From: Dipteris shenzhenensis | Lineage: Eukaryota > Polypodiophyta > Polypodiopsida > Gleicheniales | Strand: one strand, 5' to 3' | Length of the DNA stretch: 64,000 nt | Assembly (NCBI GenBank): GCA_047967505.1 | Contig: CM106539.1 | In this document: positions 45,000 to 57,901 of the stretch, piece by piece | Numbering within the stretch: the stretch's first letter is position 1 | Layout of the letters: each line of letters opens with the position of its first letter | Program-made: the position numbers and the translations under genes | Notes under the pieces: model-generated | The model's database searches: none | Seen by the model: the letters and a program-made list of their open reading frames with translations, nothing else | What the model was told of the DNA's origin: nothing

Positions 45000-46870
45000 C
45001 CAAGAAATCTAAAACTAGAAGCACATCAACCCATTGCCTCTTTTGGGTGTCCTAGGAGTATTTTAAGAACTAGCCTTCTTCCTTTTGATCTACCTAGTGA
45101 GTGTGCTAAAGGTCAATTCCTCTTGCAACTATTTGCATGCATCTAACTAGGCTAGGGCTTCAAGCTTCATGTAGTTGCATGTGAGATCATGGGTAGCATC
45201 CACATCTACAACAATAGCAATAGCAACATCATTGGGCATATTTTTTGCTCCCTAGACAATGAGCATAGGCACCTTTCCTCTTTGACTTTGACTTCTGAAA
45301 GGAAGATGGTCATGCATTGGTGACACTTGTAAGCAGTGGTTATAGATGGTGGAAACACTCGAGTTGTACAAAGAGGGAGATGGGAAAGATGATAGCGAAT
45401 CCAATGTGAAATGGCTAATATGATGAATCTTCCTTCCAAGAAATGTTGAGCATGGAGTTTAGTTGAATTTTTTGGTTTGCCACAAGAAGGTACCCATCAA
45501 GCTTTGCAACCTCCATGGCCACATTTAATGAAGGATATTGAAGAGTAAAGGTGCAACATTAGTGAGGAGAAGATTGAAGTGGACATGCAATAATAGTAAG
45601 TAAAGCACCCCCAGGATGTCCAAAATAGGGAGAACATTAATGCATTGTTTTTTTTGGGTATCTTAGGGTTTTTAAAGATGGGATATGAATAAGAAAATTG
45701 GAAGATTGGGAATAGGGTAGCAAACCTAATGCAACCTCCATGACTACATGAGTGAAGGGAAGCTGCAATACTAGTGAGTGAAGCACCCCTCAGACATCCA
45801 AACAAGGAGTGCATCAATATGCTACCTCATTTGGGTGTCCTAGGGGTATTTTAAGATGGGAGATGAGTATGGAAATGGGTAAGAGGGTATGAAAATTTGA
45901 TGCAACCTCCATGACTATATTGAATGAAGGATATTGAAGAGTGAGGGTGCAACACTAGTGAGTAGAAGTTCAAAGTGAAGGTGTTGTCATGCTACCTCTT
46001 TAGGATGTCCTAGAGGAATTTTAAGATGGTAGATGGGTAAGCAAAGATGGAGATAGGGAAGATGCTAGCAAACCCCACGAAACCTCCATTACAAGACTGA
46101 AGGTGCAACACTAGTGAGTACAAAGTCAAAGTGAAGGTGTGACAGTAATGAGCAAAGCAACCCAAGACGTCCAAAATAGGGATTGTCTCAACGCACTTTT
46201 GGGTGTCCTACGGGATGGGAGATGGGTAAGAAAAGAAGGAGATGGCAAAGAGGGTAGCAAACCCAATGCAAAATAGCAAATATGATGTATCTTTCTTCCA
46301 AGAAATGTTGCTATGGAGCATGGCGTCCATATCAAATGATTTGGTATGCCACAAGAAGGTAGTCATAGGGCTTTGCAACCTTTATGAGACTACATTGAAT
46401 GAAGTATATTCAAGAGTTAAGGTGCAACACTAGTGAGTGAAGCACCCTGGAGACATCCAGAATAGAGAGTGTGTCAATATGTGGGCCTCTTTTGGGTGTC
46501 CTAGGGGTATTTTGAGAAGCAACAATCTCATAAAATTAAAAGTAATAATTTGCTTCTATATGATATTAATAGAGTAGGTTTTGCCTTTTCTAAGATGCAT
46601 TCACTAGAAAGGTGGAATCAATCATTTTAAAAGCACACTCTCATGGGTACAATGTTGGAAACACAACTTAGACTGAATTGCATGGCGTCCTCTTTTAAGA
46701 ATGATGTTTGTGCCCAATGTGACTTCTCTTGTGGTAGTTGTTTTTCAATTAGTTCAATTATCCATTGTCCAATTCCATTAGTTGATTTTTGTGCATTGTC
46801 CTTGCTCATGCCTCTAAACACCCCTTGAGAAATTAAAATAGGAAACATGTCACCACGCTACATATTTTGC
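45000..46870. repeat. Degenerate tandem repeat, about five units of 200-300 bp
   Basis: Three phrases recur in order: AACCTCCATGACTACAT, AGGTGCAACACTAGTGAG and TTTTGGGTGTCCTAGGGG followed by TATTTTAAGATGGGAGATGG. Copies lie near 45030, 45500-45690, 45730-45870, 45900-46040, 46080-46220 and 46370-46510. Identity between units is moderate, so the array is old. Frames on the minus strand reflect the repeat. Confidence 0.8.
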
Positions 46871-47054
46871 ATGTCCTAGGGGATTTTGAAGCTACATGAT
46901 CCATTTGAGAAGTCCCTACATAATTTAATGTGGCTTGCATTTTGTGCATATGAGGCATCTTGTTGAAATCTTGATTGTGTTACAATATTTTTAAATGTGT
47001 GATCCGTGTATTAATTAAATAATTTGTGTGTTACTTCTTTAATGTCATTTTAAG

Positions 47055-50000
47055 ATGACAAGGAAGAAGAGCAAAAAATGTTCAAATGGTTCAGCCCCTT
47101 AAGAGGAAAGAAAATGGATCCCCCTTCTGAGTCATCAATAGGTGGGACAAAAGAACAAGAGAGAAAGGACACTCAAGCATGGTACATCCTCTACTCCAAG
47201 AGATGAAAATGTAGAACATGATGAAGTACAGTTTCAACACTCTGATTTGCATGTTGAAGGTGGTTGTGGTGTGATTGGGATTTGTAGAGTTCTTGATTCA
47301 TACCAATGTCCAGGTATCCAAATATGCAGGCTTGTTCCATATGCCAAGGTGTGTGGGATATCTCTTCACTAAAAAGTGCATTTTAGATGTAGGGTAACCT
47401 TCCCAAAAACATTTATTTCACAATGTCAATTTGTAAGAGTGATGTTGAAGAGTTGGTTGTCACATATGACATCTGAAGAGAATGCTCTCCAATTTGGAGA
47501 GAAGTTGACGTGGAATTCAAGTGGGGAGTCGATGTGGAATTCAAGTAGGAATCGCTTCCTCACATGGACTTGAAGAATGCTCTCCAATTTGGAGAGAAGT
47601 TGATGTCGAATTCAAGTAGGAATCGCTGCCTCATAGGGACTTGAAAATCATGATAAATATAATTTTTTTTGTTTGAGAAGGAAATCATAGATCCACAGCT
47701 TAGATGATTGTCAAAGAAATATCTTCGCTTCAAACAAGAAAAGGCATATAAGAGTGGTATGTACTATCATATATCCAAGGAAAATCAATGAGATCTCTTT
47801 GTTGGTTGGCCTACTATGCATGAATTCATAAGTATTTAATTATTTCATGTCTTGCATTATTTGTGTTGGATAAAAAATGAATGAATCTTCTTTTCTATCT
47901 TGTAGCATGAATGAGCATGTTATAATCAAACTAAGTCTTTGAAGCATACACATAATATATTTATTTGGAGGGCTTAAGAAAAAATCCTTGGTTCCCTTGA
48001 CACACAAATATCTTGGAGGGAACAAGAAGTAAAGGCCATTGATACTTGGAGGGCTCAAGAAAAAATCATTGGTTCCCATTACACAAGGATATTTTGCACG
48101 TCTCATCTACCAGGCAGACTGCTATGCAATTATTGGTAGTTAGTTTTCTTTCCTTCATTTGTTTTTTAATATAAAATACTTTTTGTCTAGGTTTAGTATA
48201 GCATAGAGTAAGAAACGAAATGGAAAAGATAGCCACCAAATTTCCAAAAGAGCAAGGAGCGGGACCTAAATGAAAGCAATGGGTTCATAGTTAGCTAAAG
48301 GAGAATTGCCAATCAGATGGGAAAGGCGAGATTTCCAATCTTGTGCTAAATGAAAATTACTTTTTTTCCCAAAGAAAATGATTATTTTGTATTAAATAAA
48401 CTACAAGCAATAGTTGTTTAGGTCTTGAATTGTATAGATCCAAGTTTAGGTGAGCCATGGTTGGAGAGGTTATTTGCCTTGCAGTTTGATGGTCTAGAGT
48501 CGTGTCCTACTTTGGAGAAGTTACAGCTCATTGCCAAATTTGATTTGAGTTTGGGGAAAAGATTATATTTCTTTCTTTTTTGAAGGCTGCCAAACCCATG
48601 AGAGACTTAATTTATGTCAATGGGAGGTATTAGTTCATGTTATTTTGTTTTGCTTGTTTACATACTGCAAGTGGAGGATCTCTTTGTTGTGACAATAATA
48701 TATTTGACTTTTGTTATGTATATGGATTCAAGAGAGATATTCCTTGAAAAAGTGGAGAACAAAGCTATTAGAGTTCTTGATGACTTGCAGGTAGTAACCA
48801 CCATGGGTGTGTACACCATTAGAGACACCAAAGGAGTATCTCATCTAACAATATATGGAGGACATCAAACTTGAAGACATTAAACATATGGTCTTGGCTC
48901 TAAGATCAAAAGAAGCAAAGCTTGAGGGTAAGGATAATAAGGGTATCAAGATCAAAAGAATAAATCTTGAGGGTAAAGGGTAGCAAGAAAGGTGAAGATC
49001 TCTCTAACTTAAAAATGGTTGCACCTATGGTAGTCTGTACAATTGTGTTTCTTATACTTTTGATGTACTTAAATTTTTCACTTATTTTGTCAAGCTTGTG
49101 TTAGCATAGAACCTACAAGAAATTAATTTTTTGGACACGTTGATAGATAGGTATCTTGCTCATTTTGTCGAAGAGAATAAGACCTTGGAGATTCCCAATA
49201 TGTGTAAGAATTGGGTGGAGATTGGACATGTTACATGCATGTATCCACCAAGCATGCAGAATCTCTCACACTGGGAATCAACTAGTTGTACTTAGTGGAT
49301 AGACTTTTCTAAGGGATAGGTCTCAATGAGAGAGAGATACTTGTATAAGACATTTGCAACAACGATACCCACACAAGAAAGTACAAACAAGGTTGAGGGA
49401 AGCTGTAGGTTTACATAAACATCAAATTCAACTCCTAATAAAGGTAAGAAAGAAACACACAGGTTGAACTTGTATTCTTGTAGATGATGAGGTTATCAAT
49501 GTAGTATAATAAAGATTCTAATGATGAGGTGATAGGGTTTGACATATTATAATAAGGTTTGTCTTGCCTATTTTTTTTAGAGCTAGATGCATCGATTCCA
49601 ACACAATATGATAAAGATTGCATGGAGATTATGATACAGTATCATCATTTTTAAGTTTGTGTTAGTGGCACAAAGCTTGGTTTGATGGTTTTTTATATAG
49701 TTACTCATATAGGTGCACAATCCATCACAAAGGTAGTAAAGCATTATGTCTTCTAAGGACCATAGTCTTCAAACATTACATTGGCACATGGCAACACATC
49801 TTTATATGCTTGTGAAGCGGATGACTAGATAGCCATGCACATGGACTTTGCTTAGTCCAAGAAGAATGACAAGTATAGTCTCCTTAATGATTTGTTTATG
49901 ACTATGGTTAGTCCAAATAGAAATTACATGTGGTTGGCTAAGCAGGTTAACTGGGCTTCTTATTTTATCTCACTTGATTTCCCACTGAATATCCACTTAA

Positions 50001-50826
50001 TGAGAGAGCTAGAGGGCTCCCAATTTAAAACATCTTGCTAGAGAAGCATGTTCTCCATGAGATTGAAGGTGCATTAGCTTCTTTATAATTAGAAATTTTT
50101 TGCATGTCCAAGTGGCAAATATATTTCTTTATTAGATTTAATGGTTATCCTCCATGCCTTCCCATCTCTTCCTTTATGATCATCCTATTCAATTGTAGCA
50201 CATTGTGTTACATCAATGGAGTACTATACATCATTTGAGGTTTGGAAGTTGATAAGGCTCAATATGATATTATAGTGACAATTGTAATACTCTTAAGGTA
50301 AGCTGCAACTCCTTAGAATATGCTCGCTATGTTAGATGATGAAGTCCTTATTTGTTTATGTGTTTCTCTATGTGTGATTGGCAAATAAAGTTTACCATGT
50401 TAGCTCTAGTACATAGAGTCAAGAAGAAATCCTTCCATTTTTGGAATGAGAGTGCATCTCTGTTTGAGAAACTTTGCATAGCTCCATTGGATGATTTTTG
50501 GACATACTATCTACCTATTGCATAGAGGACCCCCCATCACGCTGATGTCATCTTAGATGACATGTGGTGGTTTGAGAGATTTTGCTATTTTGTTAGGTTT
50601 CTATTATCCCAACTTATGTGTTCCATGTGCATGATTTTGGAGATGGGCTGCAAAGTAGCTCCTCTTTGTGCACTTATCAGGCTAGCGAGATAGGTTTTGT
50701 TTCTCACTTGATTCAGATAGCACTATTGTGGCTAGCATTATTGAGACAATTGTCTTCAAGCATACTAACAAATAGATGAGGTTAGAACTTGATGCACATG
50801 ATGGACATAGGCTTGAAGATAGAAGT
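47055..50826 (+). pseudogene. ParB-like/methyltransferase-like gene, copy 2, heavily decayed
   Basis: The start (MTRKKSKK) and exon order match copy 1 at 17658. Recognisable pieces: an exon 1 segment near 47690 reading EGNHRSTA with stops where copy 1 has Trp on both sides; WFPLTHKYL near 47990 and again near 48075 (a duplication); VLNCIDPSLGEPWLERLFAL at 48420; REIFLEKVENKAIRVLDDLQ at 48733; KTLEIPNMCKNWVEIGH at 49180; and near 50580-50690 FERFCYFVRFLLSQL followed by ILEMGCKVAPLCALI, where motif I has lost the Gly-Thr (GCGT to GCKV). Between 49640 and 50470 copy 2 has extra decayed sequence (NDKYSLLNDLFMTMV, NYMWLAKQVNWASYF) that copy 1 lacks. Internal duplications lie at 47480-47640 and 47965-48110. 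The 3' end is replaced by a copia LTR near 50827. Confidence 0.6.
47480..47640. repeat. Tandem duplication of about 95 bp inside copy 2
   Basis: GAATGCTCTCCAATTTGGAG at 47480 recurs near 47575 with GTCGATGTGGAATTCAAGTA / GTTGATGTCGAATTCAAGTA following. It duplicates the segment that in copy 1 encodes ERWSPTWRDVDEKFE. Confidence 0.8.
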
Positions 50827-51054
50827 GCAGATGATTCACCTCAACATCATTTGATCATATGTCCATAGCACTAACACAAAAGGGTGCTAAAAGGCACAAT
50901 TGTTAGAAACCCTAACCCTAACCCTAAAGGGGTTTGTATATATTCATTCTTTTCAACTAATACTAGTGTAAAATGAGTCATTTATGGTGTGCTCTCCAGC
51001 TGTGACCTCTCTCTTCATCTTCGCAATTCTCCTTTCCTTCTCCATATTTGTTCA
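50827..51054 (+). repeat. 5' LTR of the outer copia element, left boundary unclear
   Basis: It ends CCATATTTGTTCA directly before the primer site. Clear similarity to the 3' LTR begins near ATTCACCTCAACATC (50838). About 90 bp present at the start of the 3' LTR are not clearly seen here, so this LTR may be truncated. It contains about three telomere-like units (AACCCTAACCCTAACCC). Confidence 0.7.
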
Positions 51055-51066
51055 TGGTATCAGAGC
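51055..51066 (+). other. Primer binding site, initiator tRNA-Met type
   Basis: TGGTATCAGAGC starts on the base after the LTR end. Confidence 0.85.
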
Positions 51067-51337
51067 TCTCTTGCCTTTTGCCGAGGCATCAAGACTCTTG
51101 TCTAAGAGATCGAGAGTTTCTCTTGAGTATCCATCTTTCATTATGCATTGATGAAAGGTTTTCGTTCATTCCTCGTGAGAGTTCATTTCCATTTAGAGAA
51201 ATTTACACCATGCATTTTCTTTCATTAAGAGACTCTTCTTGAGTGACTTTTAGTTGAGCACGTTCACTTCAATTTATTGCTTTGAGAGAGAGATAGAGAT
51301 CTCAGAGTTGGCCATTTCTTTGAGAGATTCTTTCTTT

Positions 51338-51371
<34 letters not shown>

Positions 51372-52324
51372 TAGAGAGCTTGAATTTTGATTCTCTCTCT
51401 ATAGAAAACCACTTCAGAGAGTTCGATATGAACACAAGACTCTAAAAGGCGAGCATCAATAGAGGCAATAGCAACCTAGCCTTCATTCAAGACTCAACTC
51501 GGGTGGCTTGTGCAATGACTTCATCAACCTATAGCTGCCTCCAACACAACTAAGCTCCAACACGCAACACACAGGAAATAGCCATTTTATCCTTTTTTTG
51601 CCCCTCCACCTTAATTCAAGCCATATCTATTGATTTGAAGGTTGTCCAACATTGAAAATTGCTCGATTTTTTGTGCTCTATGCGCTAATCACATCACACA
51701 TAAGTTCTGAAACTTGCAGGACAAGCTTTTTAGTCTTAGCATCAAATCCACTTTTTACACAAGTTAATGCCTCCTGATCAATGCATCTGCCCGTAGCTAT
51801 AAGAAACAAAAGCAAAAGAAACTATTTCTCGCTTTTCATTACTTGACTATTACTCTAGCTCTAGATTAGTGTATATTAGTTTATCCATACAAGGGATAAC
51901 TCCAAAGCAACCAATCAAAGCCATGTCCGGAAATTCCCAACTAGTTCCTCCTCGAAATCAGTCCCTTTGCTCGCATGGGGTTTCACATCATAACATGTCG
52001 TAGAACCTAAGCATATATAGATCACTAAGAGAAGATTTCAGAGTTTCCAAAGGCATTGGCACTTGGATCAGTGGTGGGCAGATTGTACATCATTTTATTT
52101 TGCACTTCACATTGCCTACATTGTAAGGCCTTATATGCTATTTTGTGGGCATTTATGCACTTTCTTTTCAATCTTGTAAAGCGTCTCGGCAAATCCCAAT
52201 ACTATTTACCACACAAGCCTTGTAAAATATTGGAACATATTGCAATTCTATCTTCACCAGCAGTTTGGATTGTAGTTAATTTATATAGTGTTTTTCATAA
52301 GCATTTTGAGTACTATTTTACATC
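51067..52324 (+). other. Leader of the outer element and unknown left part of the nested insert
   Basis: No gene. A (GA)n run lies at 51338-51368. No LTR matching the one at 57696 could be found here, so the left boundary of the nested copia material is unresolved. Confidence 0.4.
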
Positions 52325-54760
52325 ATGTCTACTACTAGCAACCTCAATTCGGAGGGATCTGTTGAGTTGGACAACTCCAATTACGGAACATGGAAATATC
52401 AAATGGATACCATTCTTGTACTTCAGGGCAAATGGAAGTATGTAGATGGGTCTACACCTAGACCATCCAGTGAACCAGCTGCAACTCCCACTATTGCCAG
52501 ACCATAAGCAGTGTGGGTAGCTTGTTGGCCGAGGAGATTAGACGGAAGTCTATGGATGGCAACAAGCAGGATGCAGTCTTAAATGTGCAAAGGGGCAGAT
52601 CACTGTTCAAGGGGGAATCTCAAGAGCAAGTCTAGCTCTCGGACTTGTGTTAGATGTTTCTATTGTGGAAAGTATGGCCACATGAAAAAGTATTTCTGGA
52701 AATGGCTAAGAAAATTCAAGAAGAAGAGCAAGGTTAAGAATGATAGGAAGAAGGAGAAGAAGCATGATGAGCTTCAAGGTGTGGATGCCAGGGTTTCCAC
52801 TGACAGTAGCAGTGATGAAGGCATTCTTTTGTCTATGTCTGACAGCTCCTTCTTGGCCACTGATGTACCCATTCTCAATGATTAGATGTTAGATCCATGT
52901 GCTTCATGTCATATGACCCCTCATAGGTCATGGTTCAATGCATATCAGGAATGCATTGTGGAGAGTGGTTTGATGGGCATTGATCATTCTATGGATGTCT
53001 ATGGTTATGGGGATATCCACGTTGTTATGCCTAGTGGCTCTATTCTTGTTCTACAGAGGGTTAGACATATACCAGGACTTGCTACAAGCAAGATCAGTAC
53101 TGGACAGTTGGTTGAGGCAGGTTGTCATGTCTCTTTGGGTGATCATGCATGGAAGATTGCTAGAGGCAATCTGGTTATGGCTAGGGGATCACGGGTTGGA
53201 TTCTCTTATGCATTGCATGTATCAGGTGTCCAAGATAAGATGCTTATGATTAGTAAGCAGCCATCGGTTAGTTTATGGTATGCCAGACTTGGACATATGT
53301 CTACTGCAGGTATGGAAGCTCTTACAACATTGAGATACATTCCTGTTATGGATGTCTCTCGAATTTTATGTCATGATTGTGATGATGATCAGCAATCAGG
53401 ATCCTCTTTTGTGAGGAAGACAGTCAGTGAGAGGTATGTTGAGCCATTGCAGTTGGTTCATAGTGCAGTTTGTGGGCCTATGCCTACCGTTTCACTGGGT
53501 GGCACCTCTTACTTTGTGACATTTATTGATGCTGCTACAAAGTACATATGGGTATATCCGATTCGATAGAAGCATGATGTATATGATACATTTCAGCGCT
53601 TCTTGGGTAATGCCAAAAATCAGTTAGGAAAGAAGCTATTGAGCTTGATGACTGATGGTGATGCAGAGTTTACCTCTTCTAGATTTCAGCATCTATGTGA
53701 TACACTTGGTATCAGGAGGGTGTTGACCACTCCTCATCTTTCTGCTCACGATGCCTTGGCAGAAGGCATAAATCGGATTCTATTGGACAAGATTGGTAGC
53801 ATGCTATAGTATGCAGGTCTTACCGGATGCTATTGGGCTGAGGCATGTAAGACAGCTGCATACTTGCTTAACAGGCCACCCAGGAGATCTCTGAATGGTA
53901 GAGTGCCATTTGACTTCTTGACAGGCAAGGCACCATGTTATGAGCATTTACGTGTGTTTGGCTACGAGTCTTATGCTCATGGTTTCCGATCGAGGAGGTG
54001 TATCTTCCTTGGATACAGTGAGTCCAGTAGGGACTACAAGTTATGGGATTCTTCAACTAGAGAGTTGATACACAGCCATAATTTCTATTTCAGAGAGGAT
54101 GCTATGTTTGGACAGCCTAGGACTATGGATAGCAGGAGAGTGGTGTTCCAGGAGGGTGTAAGTGCACTAATACCTCCAAATTCTATGCAAGGACAGCCCA
54201 TATCCCTTGGAGTGGGACGTTTTTCCCACGGTGAGCAGGTTATAAAGTCGGGACAGCCACGATTACTTCCTGGTTTTGGTTAGAGATGGTCAGATGTCTC
54301 AAGTATTCCACAGGTTTATGCTACTATGGAGATTGTTGATGCATCTTCTATGGACAATTACACGTTACTCCCAGGATGCGGAGTGCCTCTTGCAGATGAG
54401 GATGAGCCTGTGCATGGTGAGGAGGATACCTTGGCTAATGATGCCTGGTATGATCCATTGGCTGGTTATGCTAGGACAGATGTGGTTTCTGCAGTTATTG
54501 ACTCGGGTCATATTGCGCATGGGCAGGAATCATTGATATGTTTGCTTTGTAAGTGCCTCCATGGCCAAAAGCAATCCCCTCGAGCTTGGGTTCATAGGTT
54601 TGGTACCAAAGATCAGGATGTGATGCGCAGTGAGACAGGTTATGGTCTTAGTATTCAGGAGGTTGCTATCCTTATGAGGTTACTTGCCATATGGTTCCTT
54701 ATGGACAGGGATGCTTTGCAGTGGGAGCTGCATAGTCTATGTCTGACACCTCCTTCTAGA
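52325..54760 (+). pseudogene. Nested copia fragment A: gag, protease, integrase and a scrap of reverse transcriptase
   Basis: Start MSTTSNLNSEGSVELDNSNY; then NYGTWKYQMDTILVLQGKW (gag). The zinc knuckle reads CFYCGKYGHMKKYFW, lacking the final Cys. Protease is at 52886: LDPCASCHMT, where the catalytic DSGAS has become DPCAS. The integrase zinc region LWYARLGHMSTAGMEAL and core follow: the first catalytic Asp appears lost (HSAVCGPM), TDGDAEF is present, and AEGINRI replaces AERMNRT. Then comes the post-core region YEHLRVFGYESYAHGF. Near 54530-54590, LLCKCLHGQKQSPRAW is all that remains of the reverse transcriptase. Stops at 52505, 52883, 53567 and 53807 break it. The protein would have packaged and integrated the element. 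Confidence 0.85.
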
Positions 54761-54764
54761 TGAT

Positions 54765-57642
54765 GCTGGTTTTCACACCACTTTTGGCTTTCAGAGTTGG
54801 AGAATTCAGAAGGGCTCTATGCTTTTGGCCAAGGGTGCCAAGTGTGGGACTTTGTATCCCTTACATGTATCAGGGGTATTTGATCATGTTGTTGCAATAA
54901 CCGAGCAGCCAAGCACTTCTTTGTGGCATTGCTGGTTGGGGCACATGAGCCAGAATGGAATGAAACTCTTATGCCGTTTGGGTTATGTACCGCATTTGAG
55001 TTTCTCTGATTTTGAATTTTGTGAGCATTGTCTCTATGGGAAGCAGACTAAATCAGCCCATAAAAGAAGGGGAAAGAAAGAGTTTGAAATGCTTGATTTG
55101 ATGCATTCAAACGTATGTGGTCCCATGCCTACACGGTCATTAGGCAGGCTGAATACTATGTGACATTCATTGATGATGCAACTAGGAAAGTGTGGGATTA
55201 TGCTATAGCTTGGAAGAGTGATGTGTTCTAGGTATTTCAGAAATGGCTGGCCTTGGTTGAGAATCAGTCAAGTAGAACGCTTAAATGCCTACGGACTGAC
55301 AATGGTGGAGAGTATCTCTCTCATGACTTTTAGCATTTCTGTGATACACGTGGGATTAAGAGGGAGCTCACATCCCCTCGTACTTCAGAGCAAAATCCAG
55401 TTGCAGAAAAGATGAACCGTACCATTCAATAAATGTTGCAATGCATGCTTTCCAATGCAAGTCTTTTTGGTGGTTTTTGGGCTGAGGCAATGAAGACTGC
55501 AGTGCATGTGATCAATAGATCACCTAGCAAGAGTTTGGATGTGGTATTCCTAAAGAGGCATGGAGTGGCAAGAAGCCCTCTTACTCTCATTTGCGTATAT
55601 TTGGGTGTGAGGCATATGCATATGTGCCAAAAGAGCTTCGAAAGAAGCTAGATCCTAAGTCTAGGAAATGCATCTTTCTAGGTTATGGTGAAAGTGGAGA
55701 GATGGGCTATCGTCTCTGGGATCCAGAAGCAAAGAAGATCATACATAGCCATGATGTAGTCTTCAATGAGAAAAAGATGCATAAGGCACCCATGAGGGAT
55801 GTGGAAATGAGGAAAATCACTTTCCAGGATGTGAATCCACCTGCATATGTTGATAGACAGCAAGCTGTCCATGCACCAAATGTGCAAGAAATGGTACCAC
55901 CAAGTACTCCCACAGGTATACAATCAAGGGTAGATGATGAATCATCTATTGGTGGAAATGATGAGCCAAATGTGGCTGATATGCAGGTGGGACAGCAAGC
56001 TGAAATGCCCTTGAGAAGATCATCTAGAATGTCTAGACCACCTGATAAGTTTATTCCAGGGGTAGACTATGTGATGCTTACTGATTGCGGGGATCCTTCT
56101 TGCTACAAAGAGGCTATGATGTGTGAGGATCAATGCAAGTGGGAGTATGCTATGCAATCAGAGATGAGTTCACTTATGAAGAATAAGACTTGGGACTTGG
56201 TTTCTTTGCCACATGGAAAGAAAGCATTGCCATGTAAATGGGTCTATAAAATGAAGGTCACATGTGATGATGTGCCTAAGTACAAGGCTCGTTTGGTTGC
56301 TAAAGGGTTCAAGCAAGAGAAGGGTGTGGACTTTGATGAGATATTCTCTCCGGTTGTGAAGATGACCACACTTAGATGCATGCTTGGACTAGTGGCATCA
56401 GAGGATATGGAGCTTATGCAGATGGATGTCAAGACAGCTTTCTTGCATGGGGATTTGCATGAGGAAATTTACATGGTGCAGCTGGAAGGCTTTGAAGAAA
56501 AGGGCAAAGAGCATTTAGTTTGCAAGCTGAAGAAGAGTCTCTATGGTCTTAAGCAAGTGCCTAGAGAATGGTATCAGAAGTTTGATGCTTTCATTCGGTC
56601 CCAGGGTTTTAGAAGGAGTGAAATTGATCACTGCCTCTACACTAAAAGGGCTAAGGATAATAGCCTGATAATCTTGGCACTATATGTGGATGATATGCTA
56701 TTGGCTAGCAAGAATACTTATGAGCTAGATGCATTAAAGGCCAAGTTGCATGAGGCCTTTGATATGAAGGATTTGGGACTTCCAGGTCATATTCTTGGTA
56801 TGCGCATCACGCGTGATCGGAGTAGGAAACTCCTTTGGCTTTCACAAAAAGAGTATGTTACAAAAGTATTGCAGCATTTCAATATGGAGGGGGGGAAGGC
56901 AGTGAGTACTCCATTTCCTCCATATGTGAAACTGAGTCATACAGCTAGTCCCAAATCAAATGAGGAAAGGGCCATGATGGCCAAGGTTCCTTATGCATCA
57001 ACAGTTGGGAGTCTTATGTATGCTATGATAGCTACTAGGCCAGACATTGCATTTGCAGTGGGAGTTGTTAGCCGGTATATGGCTAATCCAGGAAAGAGGC
57101 ATTGGGAGGCAGTTAAGTGCATCATGAGGTACATGAAGGGTACCAAGGAGATGTGCATCTGCTTTGGTAGAGGAGACATGCGTGTACTTGGGTACACAGA
57201 TTCAGACTATGCAGGGCATGTGGATAGTAGGAGATCCACTTCTGGTTATGTGTTCACCTTTGTAGGTGGTGCAGTGTCATGGATATCTCGTGCACAGAAG
57301 TGCGTTGCTTTGTCTACCACAGAGGCTGAGTATGTTGCAGCCACAGAGGGTTGCAAGGAGGCTATATGGCTTGATCGGCTAGTGGGAGATTTGGGGATTC
57401 ATACAGGTGTACCAACATTGCATAGTGATTCCATGAGTGCTATTCAGCTAGCACGGAATCCGGTCTTTCATGCAAAGACCAAACACATTGAGGTCAAGTA
57501 CCATTTCATCAAGGAGGTACTTGAGGACAAGCGCATAGAGCTTGTCAAGGTTCATACAAATGATAGCCCTGCAGATATGCTGACAAAGAGTCTACCTAGT
57601 CAGCGGTTTGAGTATTGCCATGTATTGATGGGCATTGGATAG
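54765..57642 (+). pseudogene. Nested copia fragment B: integrase, reverse transcriptase and RNase H, pol largely open
   Basis: It begins inside the pre-integrase region (TFGFQSWRIQKGSMLLAKG), continues LWHCWLGHMSQNGMKLL with CEHCLYGKQ, and has frameshifts near 55160-55590 in the integrase core; the first catalytic Asp reads Asn (HSNVCGPM). From 55591 a 683-residue frame is uninterrupted: KARLVAKGFKQEKGVDFDE, QMDVKTAFLHGDLHEEIYM, LYVDDMLLAS at about residue 365, YTDSDYAG at about 535 and STTEAEYVAATEGCKEAIW at about 577. The RT and RNase H catalytic residues look intact. It belongs to a family close to the minus-strand fragment at 10372-11346. Gag and protease are missing: fragment A, a different and diverged family, abuts it on the left. 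Confidence 0.9.
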
Positions 57643-57684
57643 TATGCTCACTGGTTGTTCTCCCTTAAAGGCACATTGTCCTTT

Positions 57685-57695
57685 AAGTGGGAGGT
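57685..57695 (+). other. Polypurine tract of copia fragment B
   Basis: AAGTGGGAGGT lies directly before the TGTGGG start of the LTR, the usual place for plus-strand priming. Confidence 0.75.
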
Positions 57696-57891
57696 TGTGG
57701 GAGTTCAAGGTCACTGTGCCTTTACCCCGGTTATGTACAATACTCAAACACATATATAAATGAATGAAAAAGAAGATTAGGGTGGTTCTGCACCCACCAA
57801 AACTTGTGGCTCTCTCTCTCTCTCTCTCTCCTTCTTCCGTTCTTGCTTCCGTTGAGAGCACTCTCAAGTAGAAGAGTCTACACCTGCAACA
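57696..57891 (+). repeat. 3' LTR of copia fragment B
   Basis: It starts TGTGGGAGTTCAAGG and ends ACACCTGCAACA, 196 bp. It contains a (CT)n run at about 57811-57831. No partner LTR was found on the left. Confidence 0.7.
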
Positions 57892-57901
57892 AATATGTCG
57901 A

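Noticed and set aside
50914-50936. An interstitial telomere or chromosome end
   Set aside because: Only about three units, inside an LTR.
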